In this document: positions 5,206 to 9,986 of the stretch, piece after piece
Layout of the letters: each line of letters opens with the position of its first letter
How positions within the stretch are numbered: position 1 is the first letter of the stretch
Assembly (NCBI GenBank): GCA_020443945.1
Contig: JAIZWN010000633.1
Span: 1 to 9,986 of the forward strand
Direction of reading: 5' to 3'
Source of the DNA: Candidatus Thiosymbion ectosymbiont of Robbea hypermnestra
GTDB lineage: Bacteria; Pseudomonadota; Gammaproteobacteria; Chromatiales; Chromatiaceae
Length of the DNA: 9,986 bases
Notes under the pieces: model-generated
Database searches by the model: none
Seen by the model: the letters and a program-made list of their open reading frames with translations, nothing else
Told to the model about the DNA's origin: nothing
Translations under genes and position numbers: made by a program

Positions 5206-5625
5206 CTAAAAATCGAATCTCATATATCCCGATTTAGAAAGAGGAACACCTTGTTCGGGTCCGTTAATTATCTTTCCATTGGTTCTAATTTCGAGAGGCC
5301 AAGAGTCCGGTTGCATGTGCTGCCACACGCAAATACACCCATCGTGTCCAGCCAAATTGATTTCTTTGCTGTCCTTGTAATCCCCCCATTTAATACTAAC
5401 CTCGATTATCTTTTTCACTAAAGTCTTATCAATAACAACATAAATCTCCCCGACTTCTGGAGGTGGCTTGTATGTTCTTGTGTCCGCATGTGCTGTTGTA
5501 ACAAACAGTAAGCCGAACAATAGTACAGCCCAAAAAATCCACAGCAACTGAAACAGCCATGTAAGGCTATGAAAATAGCGGAAAAGAGGGGAGATTACAG
5601 GAATGGATGCAAGGAATTCATTCAT
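5206..5625 (-). CDS. Hypothetical exported or membrane-anchored protein
   Basis: The product has 139 residues and I do not recognise the family. Residues about 21-44 are strongly hydrophobic (LTWLFQLLWIFWAVLLFGLL) and are followed by TTAHA-D, a good signal-peptidase site after A47. The region before the hydrophobic core is longer than usual for a signal peptide, so an uncleaved anchor is possible. The mature part (about 92 residues) contains KPPPEVGEIYVVIDKTLV, a CIC pair (C97, C99), a WQHMQPDSWPLEIRTNG stretch and a LSKSGYMRFDF end, and it looks like a small beta-rich periplasmic domain. GAGAAAG about 6 nt before the ATG is a weak ribosome site. The gene is AT-rich compared with kor and sits between repeat copies D and E, which suggests acquired DNA. 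Confidence 0.6.
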   Translation of the reverse strand: MNEFLASIPVISPLFRYFHSLTWLFQLLWIFWAVLLFGLLFVTTAHADTRTYKPPPEVGEIYVVIDKTLVKKIIEVSIKWGDYKDSKEINLAGHDGCICVWQHMQPDSWPLEIRTNGKIINGPEQGVPLSKSGYMRFDF

Positions 5626-5708
5626 TATAGCTTTCTCGCAATTGCTATGGCTTTTGGAAAATACCGACGTATTAATACTCAGTTAATATCAATATTTCGG
5701 TTTCTCAT

Positions 5709-5893
5709 TCAGCCGATGAGTTGGAAATTCTGCGTCAACAATGAACGCAATTCGCGTTTATATTTGTGAGGAGTTCGGAAGAATTCCTCACAAGCAGCTT
5801 TGAATTTGTCGAACGTTTGGAAGTATCGATCGTACAAGATTTTCTTCTTGAAGAATTTCCAGAAACGCTCGATCAAATTCAGATTGGGTGCGT
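5709..5893 (-). mobile_element. IS630-family transposase, C-terminal fragment
   Basis: About 61 residues remain. YAPNLNLIERFWKFFKKKIL contains the Y-(S/A)-P-x-L-N-x-I-E motif holding the last catalytic Glu of the IS630/Tc1 DDE transposases. It continues through DRYFQTFDKFKAACEEFF to the natural stop (NFQLIG). The upstream part, with both catalytic Asp residues, is missing: the reading frame runs straight into repeat copy E at 5895. The fragment cannot be active alone. No terminal inverted repeat was identified beyond the stop. Confidence 0.82.
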
Positions 5894-5894
5894 A

Positions 5895-6002
5895 GCGCGT
5901 AGGATGGGTAGAGGCGCGGGCTCGGGTAGTGGTTTTTGGCGTGGTTAAGATTATTGGCGTACCCAAAGTTCATTGGCGCGCCTCTACCCATCCTACCGCG
6001 CT
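5895..6002. repeat. YPSYA-type palindromic repeat, copy E (full two-part form)
   Basis: This is the only place where the 36-nt left unit (5895-5930) and the right unit (5931-6002) are directly joined. The outer ends AGCGCG(G)TAGGATGGGTAGAG are inverted over about 24 nt. One edge cuts the IS630 transposase gene and the other touches a 23-nt IS-end-like repeat. It therefore records insertion into, or recombination through, older mobile DNA. Confidence 0.85.
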
Positions 6003-6022
6003 GTCTAAAAACTCAAGCCATG
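6000..6022. repeat. 23-nt repeat, possible IS end (copy 1)
   Basis: GCTGTCTAAAAACTCAAGCC followed by ATG is identical to 9826-9848, and the flanks diverge on both sides. The sequence resembles terminal inverted repeats of some insertion sequences (GGCTGTCTAAAAA...), but no transposase is attached. It abuts repeat E. Confidence 0.55.
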
Positions 6023-6060
6023 TTGAAGGTGCCGGGCCAAGTTCAAAGTTGATGGCGTTG

Positions 6061-6459
6061 TTAGGCATCGCATCCATCATGCCGGCACAAGCGATAGTTT
6101 CGTATGTGAGCGAATGCCAATATTGCACCGCTAATGACGGTTGAAACTTTTTCCCCAAGTTCGCCGAGAAGGTCGTGACCGAAATAAGCGATTGAAACCA
6201 GCGCAATGAGTCCAAGACTGCCAAGGACGAAAACTGTGCGGTCTTTGTGGCGGCGACAACCTAGGAAGAGAGCGATAAAGCTGGTTGGCAACACGACCGT
6301 AACAAGGGCTTTGTGAAACTCTTCGTCAACCAGAAAGGTGGACGAAATGACTGGAACTGCGACAAGCAATAACGGCGTTACCAAACAATGAAGCATGCAT
6401 AGCGCCGATGCCGAGATTGCCATGCGATCCAGAAATATTTGAACTTTTGCTTTTTCCAT
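6061..6459 (-). CDS. MerC-domain inner-membrane metal transporter-like protein
   Basis: The product has 132 residues, normal for stand-alone MerC-domain proteins. It carries the first-helix metal motif C21-MLH-C25 (ALCMLHCLVTPLLL), then three further hydrophobic segments (about 50-67, 76-93 and 105-117), giving four membrane spans. The C-terminus has the family's HxxNxRxC motif (HIRNYRLCRHDGC, with H118, N121, C125, C130). MerC proteins bring mercuric ion across the inner membrane. Chromosomal single-domain relatives are often metal-linked without a mer operon, and here no merR, merA or merP is visible, so the substrate is open. The gene is complete, AT-rich compared with korB, and 135 nt downstream of korB. 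No Shine-Dalgarno is obvious. Confidence 0.85.
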   Translation of the reverse strand: MEKAKVQIFLDRMAISASALCMLHCLVTPLLLVAVPVISSTFLVDEEFHKALVTVVLPTSFIALFLGCRRHKDRTVFVLGSLGLIALVSIAYFGHDLLGELGEKVSTVISGAILAFAHIRNYRLCRHDGCDA

Positions 6460-6473
6460 CGTGTGTTCTTAAC

Positions 6474-6602
6474 TCAGTGGGTGAAGCCTAACAGGTTTGT
6501 CACATTACAGACTAACCCACCGATGTATACAAGGATCCAAAAAATAAGGAAGTTCGGCAAAATCAGCAGGTAAGCTGAATGTGACAAAGTAGAATCAAAT
6601 CG
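6474..6602 (-). pseudogene. Possible membrane-protein C-terminal remnant
   Basis: One minus-strand frame reads RFDSTLSHSAYLLILPNFLI, then FWILVYIGGLVCNVTNLLGF, then TH and a TGA stop 14 nt before the MerC start. The hydrophobic run looks like one membrane helix. There is no ATG and upstream the frame enters the korB gene out of phase, so if it is genuine it is only a tail left by a deletion. Chance is a real alternative. Confidence 0.25.
6496..6588. repeat. Inverted-repeat-bounded 93-nt piece between korB and the MerC gene
   Basis: TTTGTCACATT at 6496-6506 and AATGTGACAAA at 6578-6588 are perfect 11-bp inverted copies. CAG (6508-6510) and CTG (6575-6577) extend the pairing across one bulged A. 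The 64-nt interior is too long for an intrinsic terminator, so a miniature element or an IS scar is more likely. Confidence 0.55.
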
Positions 6603-7548
6603 TGAGGCGGTCCAGGACGGTGTCGAAGCGTTCCAGCCGTTCCTGGGGGGTCATGTCGGTCCCTTGGCTGGAGAGGTCTTCGTAGCAGGGGGCGTCCGGG
6701 TTGTGGTAGAGCAGGCCCACGGGGATCCGCGCCGGGTCGGCGGCGAGCTGGAAGGCCCGGGCCAGGTCGCCGGGGTCGTGCTCGGTCCGGTGGGGGAACT
6801 GGCGCTCGAGGTTGGCGGCAATCGGGATGCCTTGCTCGTGTTCGAGGAGCAGGAACCGGGATGGGTCCTCCTGCAGCGCCTTCGAGACCTGTTCCGCGTA
6901 GACGGGGCAGCGTTGGATGATGCGCACGAAGCCGGTCCCGCGGTGGCGGTAGGCGGCCTTGAGGGTCTCGTAGAGCAGGGGCGGGTTCCAGTCCACGACC
7001 TGGGCCACAAAGGAGATGTTGGTGATCCCCAGGGTGACGGTCAGCGGGTTGAGCGGCTCAATGATGGCCCCGAAGGGGTGGGTATTGGTCTTGAAGCCGA
7101 TGGGGCTGGTGGGCGAGGTCTGGGCCTTGGTGAGACCGTAGATGGCGTTGTCGAACACCATCAGGGTCATATCCATGTTGTAACGCAGGGCATGGATCCA
7201 ATGGGCGGTGCCGATGGAGAAGCAGTCCCCGTCCCCGGTGGCGACCCAGACGTCCAGGTCCGGGCGCCGGGATTTGATGCCGCAGGCCAGGGGCAGGGCG
7301 CGCCCGTGCAGGCCGTGAAAGCCGTAGGTGCCCAGGTAATGGGGCATGCGGCTGGAGCAGCCGATGCCGGATACGCAGACCGAGAGCTCGGGTTTCTGCT
7401 GCTCGTCGCGCAGGATCCGTTGGGCCGCGGCGAGCACCCCATGGTCGCCGCAGCCGGGACACCAGCGGGCCTCGCCGCCGGCGTAGTCGCCGATGGTGAA
7501 GTAGCGGTCGAAGACCTCGAGGGACCAGTCCGCCTTGAGTCCGAGCAT
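6595..7548 (-). CDS. korB: 2-oxoacid:ferredoxin oxidoreductase, beta subunit (TPP-binding)
   Basis: The product has 317 residues, started at MLGLKADWSL. A longer frame up to 7671 lies inside korA and is rejected. It carries the OFOR beta-subunit cluster ligands: CPGCG (C30, C33), SGIGCSSRMPHYL (C64) and QRCPVY (C214), spaced almost exactly as in characterised OFOR beta subunits. The TPP/Mg motif is GDGD at 105-108 with N134 in VFDNAIYGLTKAQTSPTSP. With KorA it decarboxylates a 2-oxoacid plus CoA to acyl-CoA, CO2 and reduced ferredoxin, or the reverse in CO2 fixation. 2-oxoglutarate is the best guess; pyruvate or branched-chain acids are not excluded. GGAGGAA inside the korA 3' end and the TGATG overlap indicate translational coupling. 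It is cytoplasmic. Confidence 0.92.
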   Translation of the reverse strand: MLGLKADWSLEVFDRYFTIGDYAGGEARWCPGCGDHGVLAAAQRILRDEQQKPELSVCVSGIGCSSRMPHYLGTYGFHGLHGRALPLACGIKSRRPDLDVWVATGDGDCFSIGTAHWIHALRYNMDMTLMVFDNAIYGLTKAQTSPTSPIGFKTNTHPFGAIIEPLNPLTVTLGITNISFVAQVVDWNPPLLYETLKAAYRHRGTGFVRIIQRCPVYAEQVSKALQEDPSRFLLLEHEQGIPIAANLERQFPHRTEHDPGDLARAFQLAADPARIPVGLLYHNPDAPCYEDLSSQGTDMTPQERLERFDTVLDRLTI

Positions 7549-9500
7549 CAGGTTTTTCCTCCTTCTTCCGCGGCCGCGTCGGTGGCGTCCTGCGGGACGG
7601 CCAGACGTTTCAGGATCATCGTGTGGATCATCCCCGGTTGCAGGGGGTGACCGTAGACCACGGACCAGCAATCGATATCCATCAGGGTATGGGCGCGCAG
7701 CAGCCAGGCGAGCTGGGCGTAGCGCCGGGTTTCGTCGGTGACCAGCGGGGCCTCGGGGTCGTCGCTGTAGTTGATCTCTACCGTCATGACCTTGCCGAAG
7801 CGGGCGAAGATCTCCTTCAGGCCCGGCTCCATGGGGGAGAGGAAGCGCAGGTGCAGGGACGAGACCCTGTGGCCCTGGGCCCGCGCCCGGTCCACCGCCT
7901 CCTCGATGGCGCCCAGGGTGGAGCCCCAGCCTACCAGCAGCAGGTCGCCTTCCTCGTCGCCATGGACCACGGGGGCTTTAAGGGTGCTGGCCAGCGCCGC
8001 CAGCTTGCGGCTGCGCATATTACAGCCCACCTGGTTGGAGTCCGAGTCGTAGGCCACCTTGCTGAAGTTGGTGTGGGCCAACCCCGTGAGGATGTATTGG
8101 CCGCCGGACATGCCGGGAATGGGGCGCGGCGAGAGCCCGGTTTCCGGGTCCCAGTCGTAGGGCGGTACGGCCTGGTCCCACTCCGACTGGTCGATGGGGG
8201 GGGCCAGCCAGTCCGGGGTGGGTTCCGGGCGGGGATAGGGTTGCACGCCGGTGGCCAGGTTGGCGTCGGTCAGCAGGATCACGGGGGTGCGGAAGGCCTC
8301 CGCCAGGCGCCGGGCCATGATGACGAAGTGCAGGCACTCCTGGATGGTGGCGGCGGCCATGACGATCTTGGGGGCGTCTCCGGGCTCGCCGTACAGGGCG
8401 GCCAAGAGGTCCCCCTGCTCGACCTTGGTCGGCAGGCCGGTGGACGGGCCGCCACGCTGCACCACCGCCAGCACCAGCGGAATCTCGGCCATCACCGCCA
8501 GGGCCACCATCTCGGTCTTGAGGGCCAGTCCGGGGCCGGAGGTGATGGTGCAGGCGGTCTTGCCCGCGAAGGAGGAGCCGATGGCGAAACCGATGGCGGC
8601 GATCTCGTCCTCGGCCTGGTGGACGAAGCCCCCCACCTCGTGGAAGACATCGGCCAGATAGTGGGAGGCCGAGGTGGCCGGGGTGATGGGGTACATGGAC
8701 ACCAGCTCCATCCCGGAGGCCATGACCCCCAGGGCCAGGGCCTGGTTGCCGTTGGTCACGATAAAGCGTTTGTCCCGGGTCTCCTCCGGGGGACGGGGCG
8801 GGACCTCATAGCAGGTATCCAGGTGCTCGGCGGCGAAGGCCATGCCGGCGTCGAACAGGCGATGATTCAGGGCGATCACCTCCGCGTCCTTGCGCTTGAA
8901 GGTAGTAGTAATCTCGTCCTTGGCCTTGCGGGCGTCCCGCGAGTAGAGATGGCAGAGCATACCCAGCACAAACATATTCTTGCCCCGGCGGGGATTGGGC
9001 ATGATCTCCAGACAGGCCTGCTCGATGGGCAGCTCGTGGACGATCAACCCATTCCGCCGAAACTCCGTCACCGCCTTGGCGTACTGGGCGCAGATCTCGG
9101 GGACCGGATCCTCGCGCCATTTATTCTCCAGCAAAACCACGGTGCCCCGCTTGTAAGCGCCGTTGGCGATGCGCGAGTAGAGCACCTGCTCGTTGAAGGC
9201 GACCACCGTATCGGCTTCGTCCCCCATATTGGTGACATCATGGGAGGCGAGGCGGATGCGGATGCCGCTCGCGCCCGCGGGGGAACGCGCCGGCGGTTGG
9301 ATCTCCGCGGGGATGATCTCCACCGTCCAGACCCCGTTGCCCGTCCGGGCGCAGATGGTCCCGAAGGTCTGACCGGCCTTCTGCGCCCCCTCCCCCGAGT
9401 CGCTGACGATCTCGACGATATGCTCGCCGATACGCCGGACGCCGGACGGGACGTCGGTCTGCTCCTGCGGGTTCAAGGGTTCGGTTGCTGCTGTGCTCAT
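7548..9500 (-). CDS. korA: 2-oxoacid:ferredoxin oxidoreductase, fused gamma/alpha subunit
   Basis: The product has 650 residues, typical for the gamma-alpha fusion. Residues about 26-200 are the gamma (POR gamma) domain (SDSGEGAQKAGQTFGTICAR, in place of the usual GxGGQG). The alpha pyrimidine-binding domain follows: FIVTNGNQALALGV at about 246, the hallmark YPITPATSASHY at 270-281, TSGPG at 320-324 and RGGPSTGLPTKVEQGDL at 349-365. The C-terminal alpha domain II starts near 500 (DLLLVGWGSTLGAIEEAVDR). It binds CoA and the 2-oxoacid together with KorB. The start ATG at 9498-9500 has a weak AGGTAG upstream. GC-rich codon use matches korB and the ferredoxin-domain gene, not the accessory genes. 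Substrate specificity cannot be read from the sequence; the symbol assumes 2-oxoglutarate. Confidence 0.93.
   Translation of the reverse strand: MSTAATEPLNPQEQTDVPSGVRRIGEHIVEIVSDSGEGAQKAGQTFGTICARTGNGVWTVEIIPAEIQPPARSPAGASGIRIRLASHDVTNMGDEADTVVAFNEQVLYSRIANGAYKRGTVVLLENKWREDPVPEICAQYAKAVTEFRRNGLIVHELPIEQACLEIMPNPRRGKNMFVLGMLCHLYSRDARKAKDEITTTFKRKDAEVIALNHRLFDAGMAFAAEHLDTCYEVPPRPPEETRDKRFIVTNGNQALALGVMASGMELVSMYPITPATSASHYLADVFHEVGGFVHQAEDEIAAIGFAIGSSFAGKTACTITSGPGLALKTEMVALAVMAEIPLVLAVVQRGGPSTGLPTKVEQGDLLAALYGEPGDAPKIVMAAATIQECLHFVIMARRLAEAFRTPVILLTDANLATGVQPYPRPEPTPDWLAPPIDQSEWDQAVPPYDWDPETGLSPRPIPGMSGGQYILTGLAHTNFSKVAYDSDSNQVGCNMRSRKLAALASTLKAPVVHGDEEGDLLLVGWGSTLGAIEEAVDRARAQGHRVSSLHLRFLSPMEPGLKEIFARFGKVMTVEINYSDDPEAPLVTDETRRYAQLAWLLRAHTLMDIDCWSVVYGHPLQPGMIHTMILKRLAVPQDATDAAAEEGGKT
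7556..7562 (-). promoter_or_regulatory. korB ribosome binding site within the end of korA
   Basis: GGAGGAA lies 7-13 nt before the korB ATG and is embedded in the last korA codons (EEGGKT). With the shared A of TGATG it fixes the korB start at 7548. Confidence 0.8.
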
Positions 9501-9533
9501 AAATGCTACCTAAGATTTCCGGCCGGGCCGAAT

Positions 9534-9578
9534 GCCGCTTCCGGGATCACTGAGCAAGATCCCCGGAACCAAGGCGGC
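9534..9578 (-). promoter_or_regulatory. Stem-loop in the korA leader
   Basis: TTCCGGGATC (9539-9548) pairs with GATCCCCGGAA (9558-9568) across one extra C, with a 9-nt loop. GCCGC and GCGGC extend the stem after an internal bulge. It lies about 33 nt upstream of the korA start. It might be an attenuator, a protein site or an old repeat; it has no U-tract. Confidence 0.4.
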
Positions 9579-9786
9579 TAAGCTACGGAGGAAAGCCGAT
9601 GTTGCCTATGACGCAAGTCACCCCCCATCCAACCTCATCCCTGGCGAAGGACGGTGGGCCACCGCGAAAAAGGAGGGTATCGCAAAAGACGACATCCTCC
9701 GGTGCCGGTATTCAGGCTAAGGATATGTGAGTTAAGCTGACGGTTCTATTGTCGCAGGGTTTGGTCGCCGAAGAAAACGCCCTTGA

Positions 9787-9814
9787 GTAAGGTTTCAGGT
9801 TATGGGCACCTTAC
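9787..9814. repeat. Short hairpin
   Basis: GTAAGGT (9787-9793) and ACCTTAC (9808-9814) form a perfect 7-bp stem with a 14-nt loop. No adjoining gene suggests a role. Confidence 0.35.
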
Positions 9815-9825
9815 AGATATAAGAG

Positions 9826-9848
9826 GCTGTCTAAAAACTCAAGCCATG
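9826..9848. repeat. 23-nt repeat, possible IS end (copy 2)
   Basis: It is identical to 6000-6022 and in the same orientation. Here it is preceded by AAGAG rather than repeat E, so the shared unit is at most about 23 nt. The two copies bracket the korAB-MerC segment as direct repeats 3.8 kb apart. Confidence 0.55.
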
Positions 9849-9899
9849 CCACGCGGTTCAGGTCAGCCCCGGTCCTACCAGGCTGGCTACGGCCTAAAG

Positions 9900-9924
9900 C
9901 CCCTCGCCCCTGGCGGGAGAGGGG
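9900..9924. repeat. REP-like C/G palindrome
   Basis: CCCCTCGCCC and GGGAGAGGGG pair at 9 of 10 positions around CTGGC. This matches a very common intergenic repeat type in GC-rich gammaproteobacteria (CCCTCTCCC...GGCGAGGGG). That match is from memory. Confidence 0.5.
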
Positions 9925-9986
9925 TGGCAGGGAGAGGGGGGGTCAATGACTCCATACCAAGCAAGATCAATGGGCTAGTCCCTCGC

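Larger units (their letters stand above)
9501..9986. other. Non-coding region upstream of korA
   Basis: No gene is supported on either strand. The region holds an inverted repeat near korA (9534-9578), a small hairpin (9787-9814), a 23-nt IS-end-like repeat (9826-9848) and a C/G-rich palindrome (9900-9924). A 62-codon plus-strand frame at 9532-9720 lacks family features and a ribosome site. The korA promoter must lie here or beyond, but I could not single out a convincing -35/-10 pair. Confidence 0.6.

Noticed and set aside
4994..5209. Overlapping frames on both strands (4994-5209 plus, 5014-5205 minus) around the palindrome
   Set aside because: The plus frame begins inside repeat D (ARLYPSY), and both pass through the 52-nt palindrome; repeat-derived readings without family motifs.
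5788..5991. Minus-strand 67-codon frame and its plus counterpart at the IS630/repeat E junction
   Set aside because: Encoded by repeat E (NHYPSPRLYPSYA) and the wrong frame of the transposase tail.
585..6002. CRISPR array
   Set aside because: The repeats are widely and irregularly spaced palindromes with genes between them, and no cas gene is visible.
5970..6224. Minus-strand 84-codon frame overlapping the MerC gene end
   Set aside because: It is out of frame with an intact MerC-domain gene and has no recognisable domain.
6664..7650. A 328-codon plus-strand open frame antisense to korB
   Set aside because: It is a low-complexity GC shadow of korB with no motifs.
7623..9581. A 652-codon plus-strand open frame antisense to korA
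   Set aside because: It is Gly/His/Gln-rich with no family motif and lies opposite a textbook KorA. GC-rich codon bias on the minus strand keeps this frame free of stops.
9532..9720. Plus-strand 62-codon frame upstream of korA
   Set aside because: It starts within the korA-leader hairpin, has no ribosome site and no family resemblance.

Overview
The window reads as chromosome from a GC-rich gammaproteobacterium, plausibly a sulfur-oxidising or purple-sulfur type. This is an inference from the anaerobic 2-oxoacid:ferredoxin oxidoreductase genes and from the heavy load of short palindromic repeats; no rRNA or marker gene confirms it. Every supported gene lies on the minus strand, so transcription runs right to left.

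Metabolic backbone (GC-rich): positions 7548-9500 encode a fused gamma/alpha subunit and 6595-7548 the TPP-binding beta subunit of a two-subunit 2-oxoacid:ferredoxin oxidoreductase (KorAB type), translationally coupled through a TGATG junction. About 2.1 kb further downstream, 1964-4477 encodes an 837-residue protein with a large unrecognised N-terminal region, a charged coiled-coil, a Pro-rich linker and a C-terminal single-cluster ferredoxin domain. It could accept electrons from KorAB or act as its scaffold, but that link is inferred from gene order only.

Accessory material (lower GC, patchy): between the backbone genes lie a MerC-domain membrane protein (6061-6459), an IS630 transposase tail (5709-5893) and a putative exported protein (5206-5625). 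Left of the ferredoxin gene are an 82-residue orphan (1533-1781), a BrnT/BrnA-like toxin-antitoxin pair (840-1344), a 21-codon remnant of a second copy of the large ferredoxin gene (515-577), an orphan addiction-module antitoxin (236-460) and the start of an Rpn/PD-(D/E)XK putative transposase cut by the window edge (1-121).

Repeats: a palindromic family with GATGGGT/ACCCATC ends occurs at 585-620, 755-829, 1379-1452, 4543-4616, 4948-5023 and 5895-6002, and it marks nearly every junction between backbone and accessory DNA. Other structures include a nested inverted repeat at 4678-4873 bracketed by a 19-nt direct repeat, a 52-nt palindrome at 5089-5140, a 93-bp inverted-repeat-bounded piece at 6496-6588 and a 23-nt repeat shared by 6000-6022 and 9826-9848. 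The right 486 bases (9501-9986) hold no gene I can support, only hairpins and repeats upstream of korA. No rRNA, tRNA or CRISPR array was seen.
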